Source: Bifidobacterium boum
GTDB lineage: Bacteria > Actinomycetota > Actinomycetes > Actinomycetales > Bifidobacteriaceae
Direction: 5' to 3'
Length of the DNA: 64,000 bases
Assembly (NCBI RefSeq): GCF_000741535.1
Contig: NZ_JGYQ01000015.1
Coordinates: 1 to 64,000, forward strand
The notes beneath the pieces are model-generated. The model did not search any database. It was not told the DNA's origin and saw only the letters and a list, made by a program, of their open reading frames with translations. Position numbers and translations under genes: made by a program. How positions within the stretch are numbered: the first letter of the stretch is position 1; every line of letters starts with the position of its first letter. Shown here in pieces: positions 34,970 to 44,031 of this stretch.

Positions 34970-36694
34970 TCAGTTTTCGGTTTTTCCTGCCAGCTGCCGG
35001 CGGGTACGCGCCTCTTTGATGAGCGCTACCGCCGTCAACGTAATGACCACAATCGCGGCGGCGGCTTGTGTCGCAATGGTTTCGGCATACGGGTACAAGC
35101 CGAGCCAGTCGCTGGTCGGCACGCCCCTGAGGTAGGTGCCGTTGACGGCGTCACCTTCGATGAGCGCGTGCACGCCGCCACCCGCAAATATCACCACAAG
35201 AACAGCCATGAAGACGCTCGTGACAATGAAGAACGGCCGGATTGGCATGTTCACGGATGTACAGCGAATGAGCAGGAACACGATCACCAGCACCACTGCG
35301 GCGCATGCGGCGCCCCACCAGATGCCCGACGTACTGCCGGAGACCATAGAGAAGATCGCCTGATAGAAAATCACCGTTTCGGCGCCTTCACGGAATACCG
35401 CGAGGAAGCTCAACATTGCCAGCGACAGAAGGCTGCCTTTGGATACTGCCGCAACGGTTTTGTCTTTGATATACGCGTTCCAGGCGTGTTCGGAGGAGCG
35501 TGACAGCATCCAGTTGCTCGTGTACAGCAGCATGAGCATGGCGATCAGTGCGACCACGCCTTCGGTGATTTCCTGTTGGGGGCCGGAGCCGCCGAACAGC
35601 GCGTTGAATACGATCGCCAGGATGCCGCTTGCCGCGAGGCCTGCGGCGACACCGAAGTAGATATACCGGGTCATCGACTTGTTGCCGGTTTTGATGAGGT
35701 AAGCGATGCTTGCCGCCACCACAAGGATCGCTTCCAATCCTTCGCGCAGCAGGATGATGAACGCTTGGCCGAATGCGCTGGTCACGAATGCGGTGAACGG
35801 GTTGACTTTGCCGGCTGCACCGCCGTCAAGCGTGGCCGCGTCTTCGACAAGCATGGCTTTGAGGTCGGTGACGTACTGGCTGGCCTGCTTGATCGGCTCG
35901 CCATTGTTCATCGCCTGCCGGCTTTCCTTGAACAGGTATTCGACTTGTGAGACGCGGCCGCCGCTGATGGCGTTCATCACGTTTTTCTCGAAGCCGAGTT
36001 TTTCGTAATACTGGTAGTAGGCGTCGTTCACATAGCCGGCGCCTTTGGCTCCGTCACCGTGCTCATAGGCGGCGAGCGCCTTGTCGAGGATGTCGCCCAT
36101 TTCCTTGGCGACTTCGCTCCAGGTGCGCGCGCCTTTGCCGTTGTTCTTTGTTTTTGCGGCGTCGAGTCTCTTGCGGTCGGCTTTGATTTGGGCGGCGAGT
36201 TTCCGGGCGTAGACGTCGGGCTTGTCGAGGCTCGTGTTCGCGTCGAGGGTGGTTGCGGCGGTATGCAAATCGGTGTTGAGGGCGACGACTTGCTGTGCGA
36301 TTTGCGCGCTGTTGCCGGTGGTGTAAGACAGGCTGGTGATGGTTTGGAATTGCCGCTGATGGTTGGCTTGCCGGTCCGTGCCGAGTGTGTCGTGGACGAC
36401 GGTGGTGAAGTTCGAGCCGACGTAGATGGTGTTGTAGGCGGCCATGAAGTCCGAGGAGGCGCCCGCCGTATTGCCGTCGGCGTACTTCTGTTCGCCTTGG
36501 TTGAGCTGTGCGGCTATTGCGTCGGCTACTTGTCGCCATGTGGTGTAGGTGACTTCCGCGGCGTTGGCGCGCGATGGCATGATTGTCGGGGCGAAGATGG
36601 CGAAGACTGTCGCGCATACGGCTGCGATGACGAGCAGCGCACCGGTACCACTACTGGTGGTTCTGCCGCCTGTCGCTGTCGTGTTCATTCGCAT
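34970..36694 (-). CDS. FTR1-family high-affinity iron permease with fused N-terminal domain
   Basis: 574 aa. The permease half starts near residue 305 and contains both iron-transport motifs, REGLE (317-321) and REGAE (435-439), in seven predicted helices. The N-terminal 45 residues are a signal or anchor helix. Residues about 48-290 form an extracellular helical domain with a repeated Glu/Asp-rich pattern, like the EfeO-type or Cj1658-type extension. First gene of the operon; GAGGTGC lies 10 nt upstream of the ATG. It would import iron presented by the P19-like lipoprotein. Confidence 0.9.
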   Translation of the reverse strand: MRMNTTATGGRTTSSGTGALLVIAAVCATVFAIFAPTIMPSRANAAEVTYTTWRQVADAIAAQLNQGEQKYADGNTAGASSDFMAAYNTIYVGSNFTTVVHDTLGTDRQANHQRQFQTITSLSYTTGNSAQIAQQVVALNTDLHTAATTLDANTSLDKPDVYARKLAAQIKADRKRLDAAKTKNNGKGARTWSEVAKEMGDILDKALAAYEHGDGAKGAGYVNDAYYQYYEKLGFEKNVMNAISGGRVSQVEYLFKESRQAMNNGEPIKQASQYVTDLKAMLVEDAATLDGGAAGKVNPFTAFVTSAFGQAFIILLREGLEAILVVAASIAYLIKTGNKSMTRYIYFGVAAGLAASGILAIVFNALFGGSGPQQEITEGVVALIAMLMLLYTSNWMLSRSSEHAWNAYIKDKTVAAVSKGSLLSLAMLSFLAVFREGAETVIFYQAIFSMVSGSTSGIWWGAACAAVVLVIVFLLIRCTSVNMPIRPFFIVTSVFMAVLVVIFAGGGVHALIEGDAVNGTYLRGVPTSDWLGLYPYAETIATQAAAAIVVITLTAVALIKEARTRRQLAGKTEN

Positions 36695-37255
36695 GAGTCT
36701 GCACCTCGGTTGTTGTCATGCCATGGCGGGGCGCCGTGACCGGCGACCGCTGGAAGATACACGTATCCCCATGTTTTCAAGGATTGTATTGAATGAAGTC
36801 CGCAGCTTGTGGCCGTGAACAATCCTGAGTGTAAGAAAAAAATCCTTCAGGCAACAGTCTTGTTTTTTCCAACGATATGAGGTATGAGGTGGGTCACCCA
36901 TGCACGGTGGGATGCCTGATTATCGGCGTGTCGCCAGGTGTGATGATGTTCGCACGGCGCTGAGGAGTCCAGCATATGGACGCCTGTGTATCGAAACGTC
37001 GCGCCGCCGATAGATGGCGTCCGCCTGTCGCCTGATATCCGACTTATCTGTTCGGTGTGTAATCCGATCATCGCACTGCGGCCAGATACCGATACGATTC
37101 GTTCCGGACGCTGTGTCTATCCGTGTCTATCCGCCTGACGTGCGATGGTATCGTCACACCGCAGCCCGATAGCCCGCCATCAAGCCCTGCAACTGAAGCT
37201 ATCTGCCCGCCGTGCAACCGGACGGTCGCAGGGCGGGCAGATTAGCTCCTCACGT
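36695..37255. other. Promoter region of the iron operon and downstream region of the MFS gene
   Basis: No gene. The leftward promoter of the iron operon must lie here, but no confident -35/-10 pair or DtxR/IdeR-type palindrome could be found by eye. The right end holds repeat family A units (37147-37246). Confidence 0.4.
37147..37246. repeat. REP-like repeats, family A
   Basis: A partial unit (GGTATCGTCACACCGCAG, from 37147) and a full palindromic unit at 37198-37246. In the full unit CTATCTGCCCGCC pairs with GGGCGGGCAGATTAG around the core GTGCAACCGGACGGTCGCA. It lies just behind the stop of the MFS gene and could end its transcript. Confidence 0.6.
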
Positions 37256-38758
37256 TCAGGATTCAAGCACGGACAGCACTTTGCGTTCGTCATAGGACGC
37301 GAAGATGATGCCGCCGATCGCGCACAACACGGCCGCGCAGATCGCCGCGACACGATACCCGGTTCCGGCGGCCACGCCGATGGTGCTCACGCCGGTGAAC
37401 AGCAGCATCGCCACGCTCTGCCCCATTTTCATGGCGAAGGTGCGGGCCGCATAGAACATGCCTTGGCGGTCCTGGCCGGTGGTTTTGGAACTGGCGTCGG
37501 CGATATTCGCGACAATCGCTTGCGGCAGGATGCCGAACGCGGCCATCGGCACCGCGCCGACCACTGACAGCAGCACGCCTTGCACCATCGGCGGAATCGC
37601 GCTGATCGCACCGGATCCGAGCATTCCCGCAAACGCGAACGCGACCGTGAAAATCACGAACGCGATGAGCAGCAGCCGCTTCTTGCCCACCCGGTTCGCG
37701 AGCATGTTCACCGGCATGTAGAACAGCACGGATACCGCGGTCATGAGCACGAAGTACACGGTGGTCACTGATTCAGGCAGTTTCAGCAGACTCGTCACGA
37801 AGAACGGCAGTCCGGTCTGGAACGTGGTGATCGCGATCCAGTAGATCACGTCAGAGCCTACAAACCGGCGGAATTGCGCGTCGCTGAACGTCTGTTTCAG
37901 CGATTCCAGCGTGGATTCGCTGGTCGGCTGCGAACGCACATAGCGTTTCTCATCGATGACGAGCGGCGGGACAAGCATGCAGATGAACGCGATGATCGCC
38001 ATCAATGTGAAGGTGAGTCGGATGGCGGGAACGCGACCCATCATCGGCACGAACGCCCCCCAGATGACGGGTGCAACGTAAGCCAACGCGGTTCCGGCGA
38101 CCCATGTGAACGAGATGGCGGTGGAGATGGCGAGCTGCTGCTTGGAGTTGTGGCCAAGTTCGGCGATTAGCGCGTTGTACGGCGTGCAGTAGAAGGTGAG
38201 CGCCACATAGTAGGCGATGACGGTGATGAACAGGAAGACCGCGTTCAGCCAGCTGGTGCCGTTGATCGGACTCCAGAATACGAGTACGGTGATGGCGGTG
38301 AGCGGCAACGCAGCCCAACGCAGGAACGGCATACGACGGCCGTGAGGCGAGCGGCAACGGTCGGACAGGCTCGCGACCGCCGGGTCGACGAACGCGTCGA
38401 AGAACCGGGCGAACGCGGTGATGGCGCCGACTACAGTCACGATGCCAAGCACGGCAAGGCCTTGCGGCACGAACACGGTTTGCCCTTGGCGGATGGTTTC
38501 AGCGTCCGGCTGATAGAAGTACACGAGCCAGTTGGAAATGATGCCGGACAGCAGCGCCCAACCAAACTGGCCGACGGCGAACGCGCGGATTTTGGAGCCG
38601 GGCAGGGATTCGGGCGTCTCGGGAACCTCTGGTGTTTGAGACATTTCAGACGTATCAGGCGTATCAGGCCTGTCGCCCGCGGGTGTTGTCGTACGCGCGG
38701 CATCATGAGCGGCATCGTTGCCCGCTGCGGTGCCCGGCGAAAGTGTTGTGTCATCCAT
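37256..38758 (-). CDS. MFS/GPH-family sugar-cation symporter-like transporter
   Basis: 500 aa from the ATG at 38758 (GGAGGTG 5-6 nt upstream). About 50 disordered Thr/Pro/Glu-rich N-terminal residues precede 12 hydrophobic segments. FARFFDAFVDPAVASLSDR matches the glycoside-pentoside-hexuronide family motif after helix 2 (D-x-x-x-D-P), and FYCTPYNALIAEL matches the loop of helix 4. The GPH family imports sugars or related solutes with H+ or Na+. The specific substrate cannot be seen, and no sugar-processing gene lies alongside. Monocistronic. Confidence 0.8.
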   Translation of the reverse strand: MDDTTLSPGTAAGNDAAHDAARTTTPAGDRPDTPDTSEMSQTPEVPETPESLPGSKIRAFAVGQFGWALLSGIISNWLVYFYQPDAETIRQGQTVFVPQGLAVLGIVTVVGAITAFARFFDAFVDPAVASLSDRCRSPHGRRMPFLRWAALPLTAITVLVFWSPINGTSWLNAVFLFITVIAYYVALTFYCTPYNALIAELGHNSKQQLAISTAISFTWVAGTALAYVAPVIWGAFVPMMGRVPAIRLTFTLMAIIAFICMLVPPLVIDEKRYVRSQPTSESTLESLKQTFSDAQFRRFVGSDVIYWIAITTFQTGLPFFVTSLLKLPESVTTVYFVLMTAVSVLFYMPVNMLANRVGKKRLLLIAFVIFTVAFAFAGMLGSGAISAIPPMVQGVLLSVVGAVPMAAFGILPQAIVANIADASSKTTGQDRQGMFYAARTFAMKMGQSVAMLLFTGVSTIGVAAGTGYRVAAICAAVLCAIGGIIFASYDERKVLSVLES

Positions 38759-38886
38759 GAGCACACCTCCGTGGCCAATATTGTCTTCTTGTAGTCTATC
38801 GCTGATTCTTGGGTGCCGTCGTTGCGTCAGTCACGGCAATCGTGCCTGTGCAGGCGGGCGGTGCAGGGCAGTGAACCGGAAACGAC

Positions 38887-38941
38887 GGGAGCCATGCTGC
38901 CTGGATACGGAGTGGTTCCGCATCCGGGCAGCATGGCTCCC
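38887..38941. terminator. Strong hairpin between the MFS gene and the small secreted-protein gene
   Basis: Perfect 15-bp stem GGGAGCCATGCTGCC (38887-38901) / GGCAGCATGGCTCCC (38927-38941), extended inward by GGAT/ATCC. It lies downstream of the leftward gene at 39006-39350, upstream of the MFS gene. No T-tract. Confidence 0.6.
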
Positions 38942-39005
38942 CTGGAGGGGCGCGAACGGCATGCGCTCAACGTGCCGGACGCGTCATCGTAGCGTCGTCA
39001 CGCGA

Positions 39006-39350
39006 TCAGGCCACGAGTTTGGCAGCCTTGCGCGCACGGGAGGCGAACACGCCGGCCAGCGTAATCACCGCCACACCGATTACGGTGAAGAACGCGATAC
39101 CGGAAGCATCAAGATACGTTGATTGCGTGGCGTTCGGCTGGACGTTGCTCAGATCGTACTCCGCTACCAGATACTCGGTATATGCGTGGGACGTGTCCGC
39201 ACTACTTATTGGTATTGAGCAGGCATCCAGTGTGATCGTCGGATTGTCGACGGCATGCGCCACCGGTGCCACGACGGCCAGACCGGTGACGGCGAGAATC
39301 GCCGTGAGCATTCTCGCAAGCACTATTGAGACTCTTGTGTTCCCTGTCAT
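39006..39350 (-). CDS. Small secreted or membrane-anchored protein
   Basis: 114 aa. A signal peptide (MLTAILAVTGLAVVAPVAHA, cleaved after about residue 33) precedes an exposed stretch of about 45 residues and a C-terminal membrane helix (GIAFFTVIGVAVITLAGVFA) with a basic end (SRARKAAKLVA). The end looks like a sortase-substrate tail without an LPXTG motif. GGAGAG precedes the ATG. No family recognised. The mature exposed part is too short for an enzyme. Confidence 0.6.
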   Translation of the reverse strand: MTGNTRVSIVLARMLTAILAVTGLAVVAPVAHAVDNPTITLDACSIPISSADTSHAYTEYLVAEYDLSNVQPNATQSTYLDASGIAFFTVIGVAVITLAGVFASRARKAAKLVA

Positions 39351-39798
39351 GGCTCTCCTCCGCTTCGTCTTTCGTTGTTTCAGCCACGGTGCACGGCATT
39401 ATGCGGATAACGTGCGAGATAGCACGTCGGACATCCCACGTCGGACATCTTCGGCTTCCCGCAGTCATTCATGTACATCCGGCATATGGTCTGCGGCCAT
39501 GGCCGTCCGCACAATCTCCCCGCATGTGTGACACCGCCATGGTGCCTCGCGCGCCTCGTTTTCCGTGGTATCACGACCGTCACGCACTGACGTCCGTCTG
39601 CCATGTATTATCATCGCCGCAAACGACACGACGTATCGGACGCATGGCATCATCGTCCTTGCGCGTTCAGCAAAGTCGGCTCACGCAACAGCACGCAAAC
39701 CGTGACCGTCAGCACCCCGTTTGTTACCGCTCATATTTCGCTGATCTCCTTCATGCCGATACAGACACGGCTTCCTATACTTTCGCACGACTTGTACG
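39351..39798. other. Intergenic region with a possible small zinc-finger-like ORF
   Basis: No strong gene. On the minus strand 39465-39653 could encode 62 aa with CHTCGEIV followed by DHMPDVHE, a C-x2-C-x11-H-x4-H pattern, behind an AAGGA box. The ORF is short and has no recognised family, so it is not called as a gene. A TATACT box at 39775-39780 may serve apbE. Confidence 0.35.
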
Positions 39799-40824
39799 AT
39801 GGGCGCCATGAGTGAATTGCAGGAGCGGATGCCGTATGTCGCGGCGTTTCCAGAAGCACTGGGCACCGGCATCATCGTGCGGAGCGCGCAGACAATCAGC
39901 CCGGTATTGCAGCGAGACCTGCAATCGCTGATCGACGAATACGATGCCACGCTCTCCCGATTCCGTACGGATTCGTTAGTCGGGCTCATGGCGGCAGCGA
40001 CATGCGGCGGTTCGTTCGATTTCCCCGACTGGACGCTGCCGCTGTTTGATCTCTATGATGCGTTGGATGCCGCGAGCCGCGGGGCGATCGACCCCTGCGT
40101 CGGCGAGGATCTGATCCGACTCGGGTATGGCGCCGACATGACGTTCACCATCGAACCAGACGCGCATGAGCATACCGGCAGCATCCATGGCCGACCCACA
40201 TGGCGAAGCGACGTGGAACGGCACGGCACGACGCTGGTGACGCGTCGCGCAGTGCATCTCGATTTCGGTGCGTGCGGCAAAGGCTATCTGGTTGATCTGC
40301 TTGCGAGACGGCTGCGGCAGAGCGTCGGAAGCGACCTGCTGATCGACGCGGGCGGCGACATGACCGTCAGCGTTGCCGACGCCGCACAGCCGGTGACAAT
40401 CGGTTTGGAAGACCCGGCGGATGCGTCGAACGCGGTCGGCATCGCGCACATGGCGGACGGGTCGTTGTGTGCGTCGGCGCCAAGCCGGCGGCACTGGGGA
40501 GCGGCGCACCGGTTGCATCATCTGCTCAACGCCATCGACGGACTGCCGGCACACCGTGTCGCCGCATCATGGGTGGCCGTGCCGCGTTCTGCCACAACGC
40601 TTCCGGACCGGTCGGGCGTCCCGGCTGGCACTGCGACCGGCACTGTGGCGGACGCGACATTCTCAGCGTTTCCGACCGCCATCGCTGACGGACTGGCGAC
40701 CGCCTTGTTTGTGACCGAGCCGGATCGGCTCGCTGAATATGTTGCGTTCTCCTGCGCACTGTTGACCCCTGACCGTCGCGTGATACTGAGTCGCTGGTTC
40801 CCCGGCCGTTTCTTTACAGCGTAG
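39799..40824 (+). CDS. apbE: FAD:protein FMN transferase
   Basis: 341 aa (or 338 from the ATG at 39808). ApbE transfers FMN from FAD to a Ser/Thr of flavinylation motifs in exported redox proteins. Seen: ALGTGIIV near the start, LDFGACGKGYLVD (FAD/Mg site), LIDAGGDMTV, and the late IADGLATALFV (metal-binding Asp region). It lacks a recognisable lipobox or signal peptide, so it is probably cytosolic or atypically located. No clear ribosome-binding box; a TATACT -10-like box lies about 20 bp before the first ATG, which would give a nearly leaderless mRNA. Its likely client is the FMN-binding lipoprotein at 28617-29273. Confidence 0.88.
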   Translation: MGAMSELQERMPYVAAFPEALGTGIIVRSAQTISPVLQRDLQSLIDEYDATLSRFRTDSLVGLMAAATCGGSFDFPDWTLPLFDLYDALDAASRGAIDPCVGEDLIRLGYGADMTFTIEPDAHEHTGSIHGRPTWRSDVERHGTTLVTRRAVHLDFGACGKGYLVDLLARRLRQSVGSDLLIDAGGDMTVSVADAAQPVTIGLEDPADASNAVGIAHMADGSLCASAPSRRHWGAAHRLHHLLNAIDGLPAHRVAASWVAVPRSATTLPDRSGVPAGTATGTVADATFSAFPTAIADGLATALFVTEPDRLAEYVAFSCALLTPDRRVILSRWFPGRFFTA

Positions 40825-41032
40825 CCGGATTGTGTGGATGGTCTCGTCACGATTACCGTGTTGCGGCAGTCCGCCCATCGGGCGGCACTGGTGCCGGATT
40901 CGGCGTTGCACGGTATCAGGCGGACTGCGGAATCGGCGGCCGGCAGCAATGGTCGGTTGCTGCGTTCGAGCTCAGGAAGTGACCGATTGCGCCCCGACCG
41001 GTTACTTCTTCATTCGGTATCGGGCAGTGATG
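40825..41032. other. Spacer behind apbE
   Basis: No gene or clear hairpin seen before the repeats that begin at about 41033. Confidence 0.3.
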
Positions 41033-41280
41033 TGATGATTCGGTCGCACTGTAGACGGGTACCTTGCCCGTCGAGGCGGTATCGTGACACTACCCGTCCG
41101 CCGTGCGACCGAACAGTCACACCGCAGACAGATACCGCGCGCCCCCAACTCAATCATGACACTATCTGTCCGCCGTGTAACTGAGCAATCGCACAGCTGA
41201 CAGATACCGTGCCCATCAACCACAATCGTGACTCTATCTGCCAGTTATGTGACGGGATAGTCACACGGTGGGCGGAATCA
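41033..41280. repeat. Three tandem REP-like repeats (family A) between convergent genes
   Basis: Units at about 41089-41136, 41161-41208 and 41233-41277, each about 45-48 bp and spaced about 72 bp. Each has a left arm like CTAYCYGTCCGCCGTG and a right arm like GCAGACAGATACC. A partial unit (GTCGCACTGTAGAC) precedes at about 41043. They lie between apbE and the convergent livF. Confidence 0.65.
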
Positions 41281-41316
41281 ATCAGCCCGCAAACAGGAAT
41301 ACCCAAACCAAGAACC

Positions 41317-41354
41317 AAAAAGGGGAGAAAACAGGAACCCCGTTCTCTCCCCTT
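41317..41354 (-). terminator. Rho-independent terminator of the liv operon
   Basis: Read leftward: AAGGGGAGA / TCTCCCCTT stem (41346-41354 with 41320-41328), followed by TTT at 41317-41319 and TGG. It lies 20 bp behind the livF stop. Confidence 0.7.
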
Positions 41355-41372
41355 CACATGCGTGGCATCCGC

Positions 41373-42077
41373 TCACGCGCCGAGATATGCCTTGCGCACC
41401 TTCTCGTCATGGAGCAGGTCGCTGGCCTTGCCTTCCATGGTGATGCGCCCGGTTTCCAACACATACGCGCGGTCGGCGATTGACAGAGCCATCTTCGCAT
41501 TCTGCTCGACCAGCAGCACGGTGATACCTTCCTCGTGCAGCTTTTCGATGATGCGGAAGATCTCCTTGACCAGTTTCGGCGACAAACCCATCGACGGTTC
41601 ATCCATCAGAATGGTGTTCGGCCGACTCATGATCGCCCTACCCATGGCGACCATCTGCTGTTCGCCTCCGGAAAGCGTACCCGCCAGCTGGCGGCGACGC
41701 TCCTTGAGCCTCGGGAAATACGTGTACACCTTGTCCAGATCCTCAGCCACATGCGAGGTGTCCTTGAGGCTGTACGCACCCATTTCAAGGTTCTCTTGCA
41801 CGCTCATGCGGGTGAACACGTGACGGCCTTCAGGCACATGCGCCATACCGAGGGTCACAATCTTGTTCGCCTTGGTTTTCAGCAGGTCCTGGCCGTTGAA
41901 CACGATGCTGCCGGACCTCGCCGGAACCAGCCCGGTGATGGTGTGCAAGGTCGTGGTCTTGCCGGCGCCGTTCGCACCGATCAGCGACACAATCTCGCCG
42001 TCATCCACATGCAGGCTGATGCCCTTGACCGCGTCGATGGCACCGTAGGATACGCTCAGGTTCTTGATATCAAGCAT
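41373..42077 (-). CDS. livF: Branched-chain amino acid ABC transporter ATP-binding protein LivF
   Basis: 234 aa from the ATG at 42077, preceded by AAGGAGGAG; the frame is open further upstream inside livG. Walker A GANGAGKTTTLHT, signature LSGGEQQM and Walker B ILMDEPSMGLSP are intact. Compact LivF length, and YGAIDAVKGISLHVDDGE is the family start. It overlaps livG by 8 bp. Part of livKHMGF, importing leucine, isoleucine, valine or related amino acids. Confidence 0.93.
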   Translation of the reverse strand: MLDIKNLSVSYGAIDAVKGISLHVDDGEIVSLIGANGAGKTTTLHTITGLVPARSGSIVFNGQDLLKTKANKIVTLGMAHVPEGRHVFTRMSVQENLEMGAYSLKDTSHVAEDLDKVYTYFPRLKERRRQLAGTLSGGEQQMVAMGRAIMSRPNTILMDEPSMGLSPKLVKEIFRIIEKLHEEGITVLLVEQNAKMALSIADRAYVLETGRITMEGKASDLLHDEKVRKAYLGA

Positions 42078-42921
42078 CGTGCTCCTCCTTGCCATCAGTT
42101 GCGGCAGTGGCATCGCCGCCGTCCGCGGTCTCGCCCGCGTCATCTCCATCCTCGTCACTGCCGAGGTAAGCGGAAATCACCTTCGGATTGTGCGCGATTT
42201 CCTCAGGCAGGCCGGACGCAATCGTACGCCCATAATCAAGCACCTGGATGCGCTGGCACACGTTCATCACGAGGCTCATATCATGCTCGATCAGCAGGAT
42301 CGCAATGCCGAACCGGTCGCGGATTGTGTTGATGCATTCCAGCAAGTCCTCAGTCTCGGTCGGGTTCATGCCGGCGGCCGGCTCATCAAGCAGCAGCAGC
42401 TTCATACCGGTTGCGAGCGCACGCGCAATTTCGAGCTTGCGTTGGGCGCCGTACGGCAAGTTCGCCGCCTGCGTCTGGGCGAGACCTTCAAGCTTGAAAA
42501 TCCGCAGCAGGTCGATGGCCTTCCGATGCATCTCCCGCTCTTCACGCCAGAAGCGCGGGGTGCGGAAAATCGCGCCACCCATGTGGTAGCTGAAGGATTC
42601 GTTGAACGCGACAAGCACATTCTCTTCGACGGTCATCTGCTTGAACAGACGGATGTTCTGGAAGGTTCGGGCGATGCCGGCGCGAACGACCTGATAGGTT
42701 TTCTTGCCGTTCATCTTCTCGCCGTCCAGCCAGAATTCGCCGTCGGTGGGCTTGTACACGCCGGTGAGCAGGTTGAAGACGGTCGTCTTGCCGGCGCCGT
42801 TCGGTCCGATCAGGCCGACGAGCTCACCCTTGTTGATGGTCATGTTGAAATCGTCGACAGCGCGCAGACCACCGAAGGTGATGCCGAGATGCTCGGCGCG
42901 CAGGATTGGTTGTTCAGCCAT
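42070..42921 (-). CDS. livG: Branched-chain amino acid ABC transporter ATP-binding protein LivG
   Basis: 283 aa from the ATG at 42921, chosen for AAAGGAGG 7 nt upstream; the stop of livM is one base earlier. Walker A GPNGAGKTTVFNLLTG, signature region LPYGAQRKLEIARAL (the LivG-type variant) and Walker B LLLLDEPAAGMNP are present, as is the FRTPRFWREE insertion of LivG. The C-terminal 25 residues are acidic and alanine-rich. Works as a heterodimer with LivF. Confidence 0.93.
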   Translation of the reverse strand: MAEQPILRAEHLGITFGGLRAVDDFNMTINKGELVGLIGPNGAGKTTVFNLLTGVYKPTDGEFWLDGEKMNGKKTYQVVRAGIARTFQNIRLFKQMTVEENVLVAFNESFSYHMGGAIFRTPRFWREEREMHRKAIDLLRIFKLEGLAQTQAANLPYGAQRKLEIARALATGMKLLLLDEPAAGMNPTETEDLLECINTIRDRFGIAILLIEHDMSLVMNVCQRIQVLDYGRTIASGLPEEIAHNPKVISAYLGSDEDGDDAGETADGGDATAATDGKEEHDA

Positions 42922-42922
42922 C

Positions 42923-44029
42923 TCACGCCTCCTTTCCAGCGGGTTCGGCGCTCTTGGCGGCTGCGGTGGTTCCAGCGGTTCCAGCGCCTTCTGCCGCGAT
43001 GGCCGCCTTCGCTGCACCGCCACGACCGTTGCGGTAGACGATGCGGTTGATGAGCTTCGGCAGCGAGAACTCCCACGAGCCGAAAATGCCCTGCGGGCGG
43101 AAGATCATGAACACGACCAGCACCACCGAGTAGGCGAGCATACGGTAGTCGGAGAACGCGCGCAACGCTTCCGGCAGGATCGTGAGCACGATGGCCGACA
43201 GAATCGAGCCGGTGAGCGAACCCATGCCGCCGAACACGACCATGATCACGTAGTTCGTGGATTGCAGCCAGCCCGCGTACGCCGGGGTGAGCGAACCCAT
43301 GTACTGTGCGTAGATGCCGCCGGCGAGCCCCGCAAAGAACGCGGAAATCGCGAACACGAGCACCTTAAGGTAGGTGACGTTCAAGCCGGACGCGCTGGCC
43401 GCGATCTCATCGTCACGGATCGCTTTGACCGCGCGGCCGTACCGTGAGCGAGCGAACATGAACAGCAGCACGACGGTGACCACGGTGATCCAGAACACCA
43501 CGTACAGGTTGGCGATACGGTCGATGCCGATCAACGCCTGACCGGCCTGTCCCTTGTCAAGGCCGACACCGCCGGCAGCCGGAATATTCTGGAGCACAAC
43601 GCGGATGATCTCGCCGAAGCCGAGCGTGATGATCGCCAGGTAGTCGCCGTGCAGACGCAACGCCGGAATGCCGACCAGAATGCCGAAAATGCAGGCGATC
43701 ACGGCGCCCACGAAAATGGTGAGCAAAAAGCGTGCGGTCGGGTCCATCGCGATACCCTTGGCGACGATCAGCTTGCTGAGCAGGGCGGCGGAATAGGCGC
43801 CGATCATTTCGAAACCGCAGCAGCCGAGTGTCAGCTGGCCGAGCACGCCGACCGTCAGGTTCAGCGACGTGGTCATGATGACCGCGATGCAGCAGGTCAT
43901 CAAAATGCCCTTGATATACGTGTTCGCGGCACCGGATTCGCATATCGCCATGAGCAGGCCGAACAGGACGGCGATACCCACAGCGCACACGATATAGGAC
44001 TGTTTCATGGAAAGCGCGGATTTCTTCAT
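42923..44029 (-). CDS. livM: Branched-chain amino acid ABC transporter permease LivM
   Basis: 368 aa from the ATG at 44029 (GGAGAAGGTG box at a good distance; a GTG two codons upstream lies on it). About ten membrane segments. The inner-membrane permease loop SGLNVTYLKVLVFAISAFFAG and VGIPALRLHGDYLAIITLGFGEI are LivM hallmarks. The C-terminal tail of about 40 residues is Ala/Gly-rich. The start overlaps the livH stop by no more than a few bases. Confidence 0.92.
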   Translation of the reverse strand: MKKSALSMKQSYIVCAVGIAVLFGLLMAICESGAANTYIKGILMTCCIAVIMTTSLNLTVGVLGQLTLGCCGFEMIGAYSAALLSKLIVAKGIAMDPTARFLLTIFVGAVIACIFGILVGIPALRLHGDYLAIITLGFGEIIRVVLQNIPAAGGVGLDKGQAGQALIGIDRIANLYVVFWITVVTVVLLFMFARSRYGRAVKAIRDDEIAASASGLNVTYLKVLVFAISAFFAGLAGGIYAQYMGSLTPAYAGWLQSTNYVIMVVFGGMGSLTGSILSAIVLTILPEALRAFSDYRMLAYSVVLVVFMIFRPQGIFGSWEFSLPKLINRIVYRNGRGGAAKAAIAAEGAGTAGTTAAAKSAEPAGKEA

Positions 44030-44031
44030 CG

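Noticed and set aside
36695-36900. DtxR/IdeR box before the iron operon
   Set aside because: No TTAGG...CCTAA-like palindrome could be found by eye; iron regulation is likely but not shown.
39465-39653. 62-codon minus-strand ORF with a CxxC...HxxxxH pattern
   Set aside because: The pattern is suggestive but the ORF is short, arginine-rich and without a recognised family; kept only as a remark.
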